In this document: positions 1 to 9,048 of the stretch, piece after piece
Position numbering within the stretch: the stretch's first letter is position 1
Layout of the letters: the number at the start of each line of letters is the position of its first letter
Source of the DNA: Rhodospirillaceae bacterium
GTDB taxonomy: Bacteria > Pseudomonadota > Alphaproteobacteria > Dongiales > Dongiaceae
Direction: 5' to 3'
DNA length: 64,000 nt
Assembly: GCA_016712715.1 (NCBI GenBank)
Contig: JADJQM010000001.1
Coordinates: 62,001-126,000, forward strand
The notes under the pieces: model-generated
Seen by the model: only the letters and a program-made list of their open reading frames with translations
What the model was told of the DNA's origin: nothing
Database searches by the model: none
Translations under genes and position numbers: made by a program

Positions 1-2301
1 CTGACCGTCACCGTCTATGTCGACGATGACGAGGCCCATAGCCTGTGGAAGCGCATCGCGGGCCTTTCCGATTCCAAGATCATCCGCATTCCGACCTCGG
101 ACAATTTCTGGGCGATGGGCGATACCGGTCCCTGCGGGCCGTGCTCGGAGATCTTCTATGACCATGGCGACAAGGTGGCGGGTGGCCCCCCGGGTTCGCC
201 GGATGCCGATGGCGACCGGTTCATCGAGATCTGGAACCTCGTCTTCATGCAGTTCGAGCAACTGACGAAGACCGAGCGGGTGAGCCTGCCGCGACCCTCG
301 ATCGATACCGGCATGGGGCTGGAGCGCCTGGCCGCGGTGCTTCAGGGGAAGCACGACAATTACGACATCGACCTCATGCGCATGCTGATCGAAGCGCCGG
401 CGCATGCCTCGAACACCGATCCCGACGGGCCGATGAATGTCAGCCACCGGGTCATTGCCGACCATCTGCGCTCAAGCGCATTCCTCATCGCCGACGGCGT
501 CATGCCGTCGAATGAGGGCCGCGGCTATGTGCTGCGCCGGATCATGCGCCGCGCCATGCGCCATGCGCATATACTGGGCTGCAAGGCCCCGTTGATGTGG
601 AAGCTGGTGCCGGCGCTGGTGACCGAGATGGGCCTCGCCTATCCGGAACTGGGCCGCGCCGAGAGCGCCATCAGCGAAACCTTGAAGCTGGAGGAATCGC
701 GCTTCAAGACGACGCTCGATACCGGGCTCAAGGAGTTGGAAATTGCGATCGGCTCGAAATCGGGCCTCACCAAAGACGGCAAGCTTTCGGGCAGCGTCGC
801 CTTTGCGCTCTCCGACAGCCGCGGCTTCCCGCTCGATCTCACGCAATCCATCCTGCGCGACCGGGGCATCGAGGTCGATCTCGACGGGTTCAACGTGGAA
901 CTGGAAAAGCAGCGTGAGCGCAGCCGCGCCGCCTGGGGCGGTTCCGGCGAAGCCGCCACCGAGAAGATCTGGTTCGAAATCCGCCAGCGTTTGGGTGCCA
1001 CGGACTTCCTCGGCTATTCGACCGAGAAGGCGGAAGGTCAGGTACTGACCATCGTCAAAAACGGCCAGGAAGTTGCAGAGGCGAAAGCCGGCGACGAGAT
1101 TGCCATCATCACCAACCAGACGCCGTTCTATGGCGAATCCGGCGGCCAGATGGGCGATGGCGGCAAGCTGGTCTCCGCGACGGGCGCTGAAATCGAGATC
1201 AGCGACACGCAGAAGAAGCTGGGTGATCTCCATGTCCATCTTGGCAAGGTCACCAAGGGTGTCTTGAAAAACGGCGATGCGGTCGAGATGAAGGTCGACC
1301 ATGCGCGCCGTTCCGGCCTGCGGGCGCATCATTCGGCGACGCATCTGCTGCATGAAGCCTTGCGCCGCCGTCTGGGCACCCATGTGACCCAGAAAGGCTC
1401 GCTGGTGGCGCCTGACCGCCTGCGCTTCGACTTCTCGCACACCAAGGGCATGACGGGTGAGGACATTGCCTGGGTCGAGCATGAAGTGAACCGCCGCATC
1501 CGCGCCAATGCCGATGTCGCGACGCATCTGATGACACCCGACGACGCCATCAAGGCCGGCGCCATGGCGCTGTTCGGTGAAAAATATGGCGAGGAAGTGC
1601 GCGTCGTCTCGATGGGTGGCCGTGCGGATGAAGAAGTGAAGGAATTCTCGACCGAATTATGCGGTGGCACCCATGTGCACCGGACCGGGGATATCGGCTT
1701 CATCAAGATCGTCTCGGAAGGCGCCGTCGGCGCTGGCCTCCGCCGGATCGAGGCCGTGACCGGTGCCGCGGCGGAGCAGTTCGTCGCCGAGCAGCAGAAG
1801 CAATTGCTGGAAGCAGCAGCCGCGATCAAGGCCATGCCGCAGGAATTGCCAGCGCGCATCTTGAGCCTCATCGAGGAACGCAAGAAGCTGGAGCGTGACC
1901 TCTCTGAAGCGCGCAAGCAGATTGCCACGGGCGGCAGCGGGTCCGCATCCGACGTGCTCGATGTCGGCGGCGTCAAGCTGTCGGCGCGCGTGCTTGACGG
2001 GGTTCCGGCCAAGGAACTGAAAAGCATGGCGGATGCTTTCAAAAAGCAGCTTGGCTCCGGCGTCGTGGCGCTGGTGGCAACGGCTGAGGGCAAGGCCTCG
2101 ATCGTGGTGGCGGTCACCGACGATCTCACCAGCCGCTTCAGCGCGGTCGATCTGGTGAAGGCTGCCGCGGCGGCCATCGGCGGGCAGGGTGGCGGCGGGC
2201 GGCCCGACATGGCCCAGGCCGGCGGCCCCGATGGCGGCCGAGCCAAGGACGCCTTGAGCGCCGTCGAGAACTTGCTGCGCGACCGCGTCAAGGCAGCTTA
2301 A
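1..2301 (+). CDS. alaS: Alanyl-tRNA synthetase, 3' part (5' end outside window)
   Basis: Attaches alanine to tRNA-Ala in the cytoplasm and hydrolyses mischarged Ser/Gly-tRNA. The reading frame is open from base 1, so about 766 codons are present and the first 100 or so are missing. Visible in order: the end of the class II catalytic core (GPCGPCSEI, then a GMGLERL motif 3), the tRNA-recognition region, the editing domain with HHSATHLLH near base 1327 and the zinc ligands CGGTHVHRTG near base 1660, and a C-terminal DHHA1 domain ending in a glycine-rich GGQGGGGRPDMAQAGG stretch. A PrsW-type membrane protease gene follows 27 bases later on the same strand. Identification is secure. Confidence 0.97.
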   Translation: MTVTVYVDDDEAHSLWKRIAGLSDSKIIRIPTSDNFWAMGDTGPCGPCSEIFYDHGDKVAGGPPGSPDADGDRFIEIWNLVFMQFEQLTKTERVSLPRPSIDTGMGLERLAAVLQGKHDNYDIDLMRMLIEAPAHASNTDPDGPMNVSHRVIADHLRSSAFLIADGVMPSNEGRGYVLRRIMRRAMRHAHILGCKAPLMWKLVPALVTEMGLAYPELGRAESAISETLKLEESRFKTTLDTGLKELEIAIGSKSGLTKDGKLSGSVAFALSDSRGFPLDLTQSILRDRGIEVDLDGFNVELEKQRERSRAAWGGSGEAATEKIWFEIRQRLGATDFLGYSTEKAEGQVLTIVKNGQEVAEAKAGDEIAIITNQTPFYGESGGQMGDGGKLVSATGAEIEISDTQKKLGDLHVHLGKVTKGVLKNGDAVEMKVDHARRSGLRAHHSATHLLHEALRRRLGTHVTQKGSLVAPDRLRFDFSHTKGMTGEDIAWVEHEVNRRIRANADVATHLMTPDDAIKAGAMALFGEKYGEEVRVVSMGGRADEEVKEFSTELCGGTHVHRTGDIGFIKIVSEGAVGAGLRRIEAVTGAAAEQFVAEQQKQLLEAAAAIKAMPQELPARILSLIEERKKLERDLSEARKQIATGGSGSASDVLDVGGVKLSARVLDGVPAKELKSMADAFKKQLGSGVVALVATAEGKASIVVAVTDDLTSRFSAVDLVKAAAAAIGGQGGGGRPDMAQAGGPDGGRAKDALSAVENLLRDRVKAA

Positions 2302-2328
2302 GCAGATCATAAAGGCGGCGGTTACATC

Positions 2329-3141
2329 ATGGGGTCGATCATCGCTGCCTTTCTCATCATCCTGGTCATCACCGCGGGCTGGGTCTTGCTCGCGCAGCTT
2401 CTGCTGCCGGTGCGCACCAAGTGGCGCGTGGTGGCGCTGACCCTGTTCCTGGGGGCATTGTCGCCGCTGCCTTTGCTGCTGATGTTCCACCTCAGGGACA
2501 AGCTGGTCCTGCCGGAAGATCCCGATCTCATCGACGCCTTCAGGATCAGCCTTACTATGGCGGGCTTGCCGGAGGAGGGGGTGAAGACCGTGGCCGTGCT
2601 GGCGGCGTTCTTCATCCTCAAGCATTTCTCGGTGTTTCATCAGGAGCTGGACCGCGCGACCGGTTTCCGCCTGCCGATTCTGTGCGGGCTTGCCTTCGCC
2701 GCCGTCGAGAACATGGGCTACAGCCTCAACACCGCCGTCACCGACATGGTCGGCAAGGAGATCGGCAATCCACTCATCGTGCCGCTGATCCGCTCGCTCG
2801 CGGCCAGCCTGCTGCATGCGTCGCTGGGGTGCCTCATGGGCCTGTTCTTTGCGCGCGTTGCCGAAACCAGGACTTTCAATTGGCTGGCCGTGATCCTTGG
2901 CTTCGTGGTGGCGGTGCTGGGACACACGGCGGTGGATTGGGGATTGATCGTGCCGGTATTGACCGTGCTTGACCGCGGACAGGATCTTAATCCGGCGGAA
3001 ATCGAAGGCCTGCTGCCGCATTTCGTGCTGGCCCTTATCCTCATCCCCAGCGTGATCGGCGCCGGCATTGTCAGCGTGTTTGTGATGCGGCGACGGTTGC
3101 GGCTGGTCCCGGAGGTTGATCCGCTGATCCAGCCCTTCTGA
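2329..3141 (+). CDS. PrsW-family intramembrane metalloprotease (first copy)
   Basis: A 270-residue integral membrane protein with about seven hydrophobic segments. It carries the PrsW/CAAX-protease-like signature: a PEEGVK glutamate pair at about residues 84-89, an AAVENMGY glutamate/asparagine motif at about 125-132, a LLHASLG histidine at about 163, and HTAVDWG at about 203. Members of this family cleave anti-sigma factors or other membrane substrates; the substrate here is unknown. The gene lies between alaS and folE, and a second member of the family follows folE, which suggests local duplication or a functional pair. The start is the ATG after a GGCGG ribosome-binding site. The family call is firm and the specific role is not. 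Confidence 0.82.
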   Translation: MGSIIAAFLIILVITAGWVLLAQLLLPVRTKWRVVALTLFLGALSPLPLLLMFHLRDKLVLPEDPDLIDAFRISLTMAGLPEEGVKTVAVLAAFFILKHFSVFHQELDRATGFRLPILCGLAFAAVENMGYSLNTAVTDMVGKEIGNPLIVPLIRSLAASLLHASLGCLMGLFFARVAETRTFNWLAVILGFVVAVLGHTAVDWGLIVPVLTVLDRGQDLNPAEIEGLLPHFVLALILIPSVIGAGIVSVFVMRRRLRLVPEVDPLIQPF

Positions 3142-3200
3142 TATGATCCGGGCGGCGTGGCGGGGCGTAGGAAGAGCATATCCTACGGAGTACCCCTGCC

Positions 3201-3833
3201 ATGAACGCCCATCGTCACCTGATGCTGACCGAATCCCTGAGTTCCGAGCGCTCGACCGCGCTGGCCCGGCGCCCGGCCAAGGCCGAGGCGGAAGCCGCCA
3301 TCCGGACACTCATCGCCTATGCCGGCGATGACCCCGCGCGCGAGGGCCTGGCCGGAACGCCTGAGCGCGTCGCACGATCCTTCGACGAGTTCTATGCCGG
3401 CTATTTCGAGGACCCGGTCGCCATCCTGCAGCGCACCTTCGAAGAGATCGAAGGCTATGACGAACTGGTGCTGCTGCGCGACATTCCCTTTGTCAGCCAT
3501 TGCGAACATCATCTGGCGCCGATCATCGGCCGCGCCCATGTCGGCTATCTGCCGCGCGCGCGGGTCGTGGGCATCAGCAAGTTGGCGCGCGTGGTCGAAG
3601 TCTTTGCGCGCCGCATGCAGATCCAGGAGAAGATGACGGCCCAGATCGCCAACACGATCCAACATGTGCTGGACCCCTTGGGTGTCGGCGTGGTGATCGA
3701 GGCAGAGCATCATTGCATGACGACGCGCGGCGTCAACAAGCCGGGTGTCACCATGACGACCTCGACCCTGCTCGGCGCCTTCCGCGACAATGCCGAAACG
3801 CGGCGCGAGTTCCAGTTGCTCATCCGCGGATAG
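3201..3833 (+). CDS. folE: GTP cyclohydrolase I
   Basis: Converts GTP to 7,8-dihydroneopterin triphosphate, the first step of folate biosynthesis, as a cytoplasmic homodecamer. The 210-residue product has the zinc-site motif SHCEHHLAPI (about residue 97) and the second zinc cysteine in EAEHHCMTTRGV (about residue 172), followed by the usual KPGVTMTTSTLLG strand. The N-terminal 30 residues are variable, as in many homologues. The ATG is preceded by a CGGAG site. It sits between two PrsW-type genes with no other folate gene nearby, so it is probably transcribed alone or with its neighbours by chance. Confidence 0.96.
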   Translation: MNAHRHLMLTESLSSERSTALARRPAKAEAEAAIRTLIAYAGDDPAREGLAGTPERVARSFDEFYAGYFEDPVAILQRTFEEIEGYDELVLLRDIPFVSHCEHHLAPIIGRAHVGYLPRARVVGISKLARVVEVFARRMQIQEKMTAQIANTIQHVLDPLGVGVVIEAEHHCMTTRGVNKPGVTMTTSTLLGAFRDNAETRREFQLLIRG

Positions 3834-3904
3834 GCAGCCCTGCCGCCACTTGGCGACGCCACGCCGACGTATTACCCTCCACCATCAAGTGTGGTGGGGG
3901 GTAG

Positions 3905-4030
3905 ATGACATTCTTGCTGACGATGGGTGCGGCCGTGGTGCCGCCTCTGTTTCTGATCGCCTTCTTCCTCACGCATTTTCGGCATCGCCTGGGGCTGGGC
4001 CTGGGGCGAAGGCCGTTATCGGCGGAATGA
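3905..4030 (+). CDS. Short membrane-anchor ORF, probable displaced N-terminus of the next gene
   Basis: Encodes 41 residues with one strong hydrophobic helix (about residues 8-22) and a basic tail. Its stop codon overlaps the ATG of the following PrsW-type gene in an ATGA junction. The helix is what the first transmembrane segment of a PrsW protein should look like, whereas the downstream frame extended upstream gives a non-hydrophobic sequence. Two readings are possible: a one-base deletion in a G-rich stretch near 3990-4025 has split one gene, or the two pieces are translationally coupled. I prefer a frameshift. A G-rich ribosome-binding site precedes the ATG. Confidence 0.5.
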   Translation: MTFLLTMGAAVVPPLFLIAFFLTHFRHRLGLGLGRRPLSAE

Positions 4031-4869
4031 TCTCGGCGCCGCTCGCGATCGGTTTTTCGGTCCTGCTGGCGCGGCTCGGATTTCCGAATGACGGGCTGTG
4101 GGGTGCCGCCAGCAAGGCCTGGATGGGGGCGGCGATCCCCGAGGAAGTGGCGAAGTTCCTGATCGTCTGGTTCTACATCCGGCGCCATCCGCAATGTGAT
4201 TCGGGCGGCGATCTCTTCTGCGGCGCGGTGCTGGTGGGGCTCGGCTTCGCCCTCCTCGAGAACATTCTCTATCTCCTCAGTTCGGACAACTGGATCATGA
4301 CGGGCTTCATGCGCGGCGCGATGGCGGTGCCCGGCCACACGATCGACGGCATGATGATGGGCGTATTCCTGGCCTGGTGGTGGCGTAAGGATATCCTGGC
4401 TCCGGCGGCACTCGTGCTGGCGCTGGGCCTGCCCATCCTCGCGCATGGCTTCTATGATTTCCCGCTGATGGCGCTGGATGCGCTGGATGAGGCGAGCCAT
4501 GCCGATCCGCTGGCCGTGCGCTACACGCTGTTCGCCCTGTTCGTGGCGACGGTCGTCATTTCGGCCGCCGCCGCGATCTGGGCGGGGCGCATGGAGATGA
4601 TCGAGGTGTTCCTGCGCGCTGAGCCCGATATCGATCTCCATGCGCCGTCGCCGGCGGGTCTCACGCTGTGGCGCTGGATCGGCCGGGCGATGATCGCGGG
4701 TGCCGTTGCCCTGGCCCTGATGGGTATCTCGAAAGCCATGTCGGTCGATCCTCTCGAAGGCGGCTGGCTGATGGTCATCGCCCTGTTCCCGGCTGCGTTT
4801 GGCCGGATCATGACACTGCGCGTGCCGAAACAGGCGAAGGGGTTTCTGTCGCCCTGGGGGCGGCGCTAG
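4027..4869 (+). CDS. PrsW-family intramembrane metalloprotease (second copy, apparently lacking its first helix in frame)
   Basis: From the ATGA junction this frame encodes 280 residues with about eight hydrophobic segments. PrsW motifs are visible: IPEEVAKF (about residue 38), FALLENILY (about 76), GHTIDGMM (about 105) and AHGFYDF (about 141). It is related to the membrane protease gene upstream of folE. The first membrane helix appears to be encoded in another frame by the preceding 41-codon ORF, so the gene is either frameshifted or expressed by coupled translation. The open frame continues upstream of 4027, but that extension resembles no membrane segment. The substrate is unknown. Confidence 0.7.
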   Translation: MISAPLAIGFSVLLARLGFPNDGLWGAASKAWMGAAIPEEVAKFLIVWFYIRRHPQCDSGGDLFCGAVLVGLGFALLENILYLLSSDNWIMTGFMRGAMAVPGHTIDGMMMGVFLAWWWRKDILAPAALVLALGLPILAHGFYDFPLMALDALDEASHADPLAVRYTLFALFVATVVISAAAAIWAGRMEMIEVFLRAEPDIDLHAPSPAGLTLWRWIGRAMIAGAVALALMGISKAMSVDPLEGGWLMVIALFPAAFGRIMTLRVPKQAKGFLSPWGRR

Positions 4870-4894
4870 AGCGTTTCAACATTTGGCGGAGACG

Positions 4895-5043
4895 CCCCTC
4901 ACCCCGACCCTCTCCCCGCTATCACGGGGCGAGGGAGTTTCGACCGAGCCTAGCAGTAAGCCCCTCGCCCCGCCCGTCGGCGAAGGCCGACATTCGTCGG
5001 CAGGGCGGGGAGAGGGGTTGGGGTGAGGGGTTGGGGTGAGGGG
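4895..5043 (+). repeat. Dispersed long inverted repeat, family A copy 1
   Basis: An intergenic element that begins CCCCTCACCCCGACCC and ends in the complementary GGGTTGGGGTGAGGGG, so the two ends can pair. The terminal 13-base unit is duplicated in tandem at the right end. Related copies lie at 29226-29332 and 37396-37534, each directly after the stop codon of a plus-strand gene. Confidence 0.8.
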
Positions 5044-5066
5044 AGAGACGCAACTCCAACAAAAAA

Positions 5067-5096
5067 AGCCCCGGCATCGTTGTGGATGCCGGGGCT
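5067..5096 (-). terminator. Rho-independent terminator of the icd-cyclophilin transcript
   Basis: A perfect 12-bp stem (AGCCCCGGCATC with GATGCCGGGGCT, 6-base loop) is followed on the minus strand by seven T residues (5067-5061). It lies 25 bases past the cyclophilin stop codon. Confidence 0.88.
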
Positions 5097-5120
5097 TCTT
5101 TGGAAGCTATGTCGATCGGT

Positions 5121-5660
5121 TCAGGGGGCGTCGGCCGCGACCTTGATCGACTTCACCTTGTCCGGCATCACGACGGCGCCGTTATCTGCCTCGGTGCCGG
5201 CCTTGATGCGGTCGACGAACTGCATGCCGTCGACGACGCGGCCCCAGATGGTGTAGCGACCATCGAGGAACGGTGCCGGGGCGAAGCAGATGAAGAACTG
5301 GCTGTCGGCGCTGTTGAGGTCCTGCGCGCGGGCCATCGAGACGGTGCCGCGCTCATGCTTCAGCGTGCTGAACTCGGCCTGCTGGTTCTGGCCCGAGCCG
5401 CCGGTGCCGGTGCCGGTGGGATCGCCCATCTGCGCCATGAAGCCGGGGATGACGCGGTGGATTGGCGTGCCGTCGAAGAAGCCCTGGCGCACCAGTTCCT
5501 TCATGCGGGCAACCGTCTTGGGGGCCACCTGCGGCAGTAGTTCGATGACGACACGGCCATCCTTCAAGTCGAGATAGAGCGTGTTTTCCGGATCCAGAGC
5601 GAGCGCCGGAGCGCTGGTGCCGAGGACCAGCGCCAGTACCAGGAGTATGCGTTTCAACAT
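5121..5660 (-). CDS. Peptidyl-prolyl cis-trans isomerase, cyclophilin type, exported
   Basis: Catalyses prolyl isomerisation during folding of exported proteins. The 179-residue product starts with a signal peptide (MLKRILLVLALVLGTSAPALA), so it acts in the periplasm. The cyclophilin core is complete: the FDGTPIHRVIPGFMAQMGD block with the catalytic arginine (about residue 69), the GTVSMARA and DSQFFICFAPAPFLDG segments, then YTIWGRVVDGM. It is 3 bases downstream of icd on the same strand and ends at a strong terminator, so the two are probably cotranscribed. Confidence 0.93.
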   Translation of the reverse strand: MLKRILLVLALVLGTSAPALALDPENTLYLDLKDGRVVIELLPQVAPKTVARMKELVRQGFFDGTPIHRVIPGFMAQMGDPTGTGTGGSGQNQQAEFSTLKHERGTVSMARAQDLNSADSQFFICFAPAPFLDGRYTIWGRVVDGMQFVDRIKAGTEADNGAVVMPDKVKSIKVAADAP

Positions 5661-5663
5661 GAT

Positions 5664-6878
5664 TTAGGCCATCTTCTTCTTGAGGTTCTCGTCGAGCTTG
5701 TCGAGGAACTGGGTGGTGGAGAGCCATTTCTGGTCCGGGCTGATGAGCAAGGCGAGATCCTTGGTCATGAAACCGGATTCGACCGTGTCGACGCAGACCT
5801 GCTCGAGGTCGGTCGCGAACTTCTGCAGTTCCGGATTGTTGTCGAACTTGCCGCGGTACCAGAGACCGCGCGTCCAGGCATAGATCGAGGCGATGGGGTT
5901 GGTCGAGGTTTCCTTGCCCTTCTGGTGTTCGCGGTAATGGCGGGTCACGGTGCCGTGCGCCGCTTCCGCCTCGACCACGTTGCCGTCGGGCGAGAGGAGC
6001 ACGGAGGTCATCAGGCCCAGCGAGCCGAAGCCCTGCGCCACGGTGTCCGACTGCACGTCGCCGTCATAGTTCTTGCAGGCCCAGACAAAGCCGCCGGACC
6101 ATTTCAGGGCCGAGGCCACCATGTCGTCGATCAGGCGGTGTTCGTAGCGGATGTTCTTCGCCTTGAACTGGTCGGCGAATTCCTTGTCATAGACTTCCTG
6201 GAAGATGTCCATGAAGCGGCCGTCATAGATCTTGAGGATCGTGTTCTTGGTCGAGAGATAGACCGGCCAGCCCAGCATCAAACCGTAATTGAAGCAGGAG
6301 CGTGCGAAGCCGCGGATCGAATCGTCAAGGTTGTACATGCCCATGGCCACACCGGCACTGGGGAATTTGAAGACCTCCTTCTCGATGGGGGCGCTGCCGT
6401 CTTCCGGCACGAAGGTCATGGTGAGCTTGCCCTTGCCGGGCACGATGAAATCGGTGGCGCGGTACTGATCGCCGAAAGCGTGACGGCCGATGACGATGGG
6501 CTGGGTCCAGCCCGGCACCAAACGCGGCACGTTCTTGCAGATGATCGGCTGGCGGAACACGGTGCCGTCGAGGATGTTGCGGATCGTGCCGTTGGGCGAC
6601 TTCCACATCGATTTGAGGTTGAACTCCTTCACGCGGCCCTCATCCGGCGTGATGGTCGCGCATTTGACGCCCACGCCGTATTGCTTGATCGCGTTGGCGG
6701 CGTCGATGGTGATCTGGTCACTGGTCTTGTCGCGGCTCTCGACGCTGAGGTCGTAGTATTTTAGGTCGATATCGAGATAGGGCAGGATGAGCTTGTTCTT
6801 GATGAAGGCCCAGATGATGCGGGTCATCTCGTCGCCATCGAGTTCGACGACCGGGGTCTTGACCTTGATTTTCGCCAT
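5664..6878 (-). CDS. icd: NADP-dependent isocitrate dehydrogenase
   Basis: Oxidative decarboxylation of isocitrate to 2-oxoglutarate in the TCA cycle. The 404-residue length and motifs match the eukaryotic-like homodimeric NADP form common in alphaproteobacteria: VVELDGDEMTRIIW at the N-terminus, the SPNGTIRNILDGTVFR substrate segment (about residues 94-109), the metal-binding region around DDMVAS, and EAEAAHGTVTRHYR near residue 310. The ATG follows a GGAAAG site. It probably forms a transcription unit with the cyclophilin gene behind it. Confidence 0.97.
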   Translation of the reverse strand: MAKIKVKTPVVELDGDEMTRIIWAFIKNKLILPYLDIDLKYYDLSVESRDKTSDQITIDAANAIKQYGVGVKCATITPDEGRVKEFNLKSMWKSPNGTIRNILDGTVFRQPIICKNVPRLVPGWTQPIVIGRHAFGDQYRATDFIVPGKGKLTMTFVPEDGSAPIEKEVFKFPSAGVAMGMYNLDDSIRGFARSCFNYGLMLGWPVYLSTKNTILKIYDGRFMDIFQEVYDKEFADQFKAKNIRYEHRLIDDMVASALKWSGGFVWACKNYDGDVQSDTVAQGFGSLGLMTSVLLSPDGNVVEAEAAHGTVTRHYREHQKGKETSTNPIASIYAWTRGLWYRGKFDNNPELQKFATDLEQVCVDTVESGFMTKDLALLISPDQKWLSTTQFLDKLDENLKKKMA

Positions 6879-7054
6879 GAGGCAGCTTTCCTTCTCGCGG
6901 GTGGCGCCGGCTGGCGCAGGGCTTCAAATTCGGGCGCAGTCTAGTGGGTGAAAGCGGTGAATTGAAGGATTTTGGCGTCAGACCAAAGTCGACATTGGTC
7001 GCGGCCGGAAGCGTTGTTCGCGCTTCAGGCGTACGGTTACGCTAAATCCAGTGA

Positions 7055-7639
7055 CTAGATTTGTTCGGGGTGGTCGGGCTCCTGGGTCTCGGACGGGGCC
7101 GCCAGGATGTCGAACAGGCGGCCGATCGAGTTCACCACCGAGAAATACTGGCGCGCCGCCGGCTGGGCGAAACCATCGTCGATGATGCCGTCGATCATGC
7201 CGACGAGGCGGTCCCAATAGCCGTCGAGATTGAGGACGACGATCGGCTTGTCATGCATGCCGAGCTGGCGCCAGGTCACGACCTCGAACAGTTCCTCAAG
7301 GGTGCCGAGGCCCCCCGGCAGCACGCAGAAGGCGTCCGAGAGGTCGAACATCATGCGCTTGCGGGTATGCATGTTGTCGACCACCTTGAGTTCGGTAAGG
7401 CCGCTATGGCCGATCTCGCGGTCCTGCAGATGTTGCGGAATGATGCCGACAACCTTGCCGCCGTTGGCCATGACGGCATCGGCGCAGGCGCCCATCAGGC
7501 CGACCCGGCCGCCGCCATAGACGAGCTGGATGTTGCGTTCCGCCATCTGCCGGCCGAGATCCTGGGCCAGGGGCACGAAGTTGGGATTGGTCCCGCGCGA
7601 GGACCCACAATAGACGCAAAGGGATGAGATCGGAGTCAT
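7055..7639 (-). CDS. LOG-family protein (putative cytokinin-riboside phosphoribohydrolase type)
   Basis: A 194-residue Rossmann-fold protein of the TIGR00730/LOG family. Members hydrolyse nucleoside 5'-monophosphates to base and ribose 5-phosphate. The defining motifs are seen: CVYCGSSRG near the N-terminus, GGGRVGLMG (about residues 44-52), and PGGLGTLEE (about residues 108-116), which carries the nucleotide-binding and catalytic residues. I chose the ATG at 7639 because GGAG lies upstream and family members begin just before the CVYCGS strand; an in-frame ATG at 7693 would add an unconserved 18 residues. The physiological substrate is unknown. Confidence 0.88.
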   Translation of the reverse strand: MTPISSLCVYCGSSRGTNPNFVPLAQDLGRQMAERNIQLVYGGGRVGLMGACADAVMANGGKVVGIIPQHLQDREIGHSGLTELKVVDNMHTRKRMMFDLSDAFCVLPGGLGTLEELFEVVTWRQLGMHDKPIVVLNLDGYWDRLVGMIDGIIDDGFAQPAARQYFSVVNSIGRLFDILAAPSETQEPDHPEQI

Positions 7640-7914
7640 TCCGATTTGGTACTCCTGTTGTTTCTGAAAGAGAAATCCGCGCCCGCGCCGCAAGCCTTCG
7701 CGGATTTGCCGATAGCAATATTGCGCTGGTTAGAATGCCCCAGGGGGCAGGCGGGGAAACGGATGATCATGAGCCAGCACTATGAGCCAGCTTCGGCGAC
7801 AGTTCAATGACCATCGATCCGGCAACGATTGCCTGTTGCGGGACATGGGTTTAGCCTGCGCCAAAGCGGTCTCGAGGGGTCGGGCCGCGGTCAAGAAACG
7901 GGAAGGTAGGGTCC

Positions 7915-9039
7915 ATGTCCAGGCTGGCTTTGATCGGCGTGACGGGTGCCGCGGTGGTGGTGCTCGCAGCCGGTCTCATTTACGCGATCGCCCAGCAAGA
8001 AGGCGACGATGCCGGTGATGGCGGCGAAACGCCGGCGGCGGCGGCACCGGGGACCGAGGCCGTACCGGCCGGGTCGGTCGCAACAACAGAGACACCGGCG
8101 CCGGCCGCCCCCAGCAACACCATCGAAACGGCAAGTACCGCGCCGGGCAGCACGAGCGTCGTCGACAACGCGGCCGCCCCGACGGCGGGCCGGCGACCGC
8201 GCCAAGCTTCGACGTGGTGCGCATCAACCCGAATGGCGACGCGGTCATCGCCGGCAGGGCCAAGCCGGGCGCCACGGTGACCCTCCTCGACGACGGGAAG
8301 GTCATCGGGTCGGCCAAGGCGGATGACCGGGGCGAATGGGTCCTGCTGCCCAACAGCGCCGTGGCGCCGGGCGAGCACAAGTTCACGCTGCAGGCCGCCG
8401 AGGAGGATGGTGCGGCGCTGCAATCCGAGCGCATGGTGATCGTGGTGGTGCCGGCGCCGGCCAAGGATATCGCCGGCAATGCGGTGGCTGCCCCGGCGGG
8501 CGCGCTTGCTTTGTCGGTACCACAGACCGGCGACGGCCCCAGCGAGATCCTCAACATGCCGAGTTCGGCGGCCAGCGGCGATGTCGCGGTTGGCCCCGCC
8601 ACGGCGCCGACGCTCGATGTCATCGATTTCAACAAGGACGGCCGCATGACATTGGCCGGCCGCGCGCCTGCCGATGCCAAGCTGGCGCTTTATCTTGACG
8701 ACAAGCTGCTGGGATCGGTCGATGCCGATGCGCAAGGGCGCTGGAGCTTCATGCCCAGTTCCGGGCTGTCGATCGGTCGGCACGAATTGCGGGTTGACCA
8801 GGTCGATGCCGCCGGCAAGGTGATCGCGCATCGCGCAGCCGATCGAGCAGCCCGATTTTGCATCGCTCACGCCGAGCGGCGAGCAGATCATCGTGCAGCC
8901 GGGCAATTCACTTTGGCGGCTGGCGCGCCGCACCTATGGCGACGGCTTGCGCTTCAGCGTGATCTATGAGGCGAACAGGGAACGGGTTCGCGATCCGGAT
9001 CTGATCTATCCGGGCCAGGTGCTGACCTTGCCGCAATAG
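7915..9039 (+). pseudogene. LysM/Ig-like envelope protein gene interrupted by two compensating frameshifts
   Basis: Three consecutive frames make one recognisable protein. Bases 7915 to about 8185 give an N-terminal membrane anchor and an Ala/Pro-rich linker. From about 8185 to 8835 a second frame gives two repeated Ig-like units (INPNGDAVIAGRAKPGATV and FNKDGRMTLAGRAPADAKL). The original frame then resumes and ends in a LysM domain (VQPGNSLWRLARRTYGDG to the stop at 9039). Intact relatives in Rhodospirillales have the same order and bind peptidoglycan. One base appears lost near 8180 and one gained near 8838. Two errors in one gene suggest decay or poor base calls; the protein sequence outside the lesions is well preserved. 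Confidence 0.7.
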
Positions 9040-9048
9040 CGGACCGGT

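Noticed and set aside
472..1527. 351-codon open frame opposite alaS
   Set aside because: Typical antisense open frame of GC-rich coding DNA; no family match and no ribosome-binding site.
1657..3309. 550-codon minus-strand frame across alaS and the PrsW gene
   Set aside because: It covers three real genes on the other strand, with His/Arg/Gln-rich low-complexity sequence.
7782..8018. Small frame with NDCLLRDMGL, similar to the DUF1127-like protein at 39747
   Set aside because: It runs into the LysM gene in another frame, and the match is one short segment, so chance is likely.
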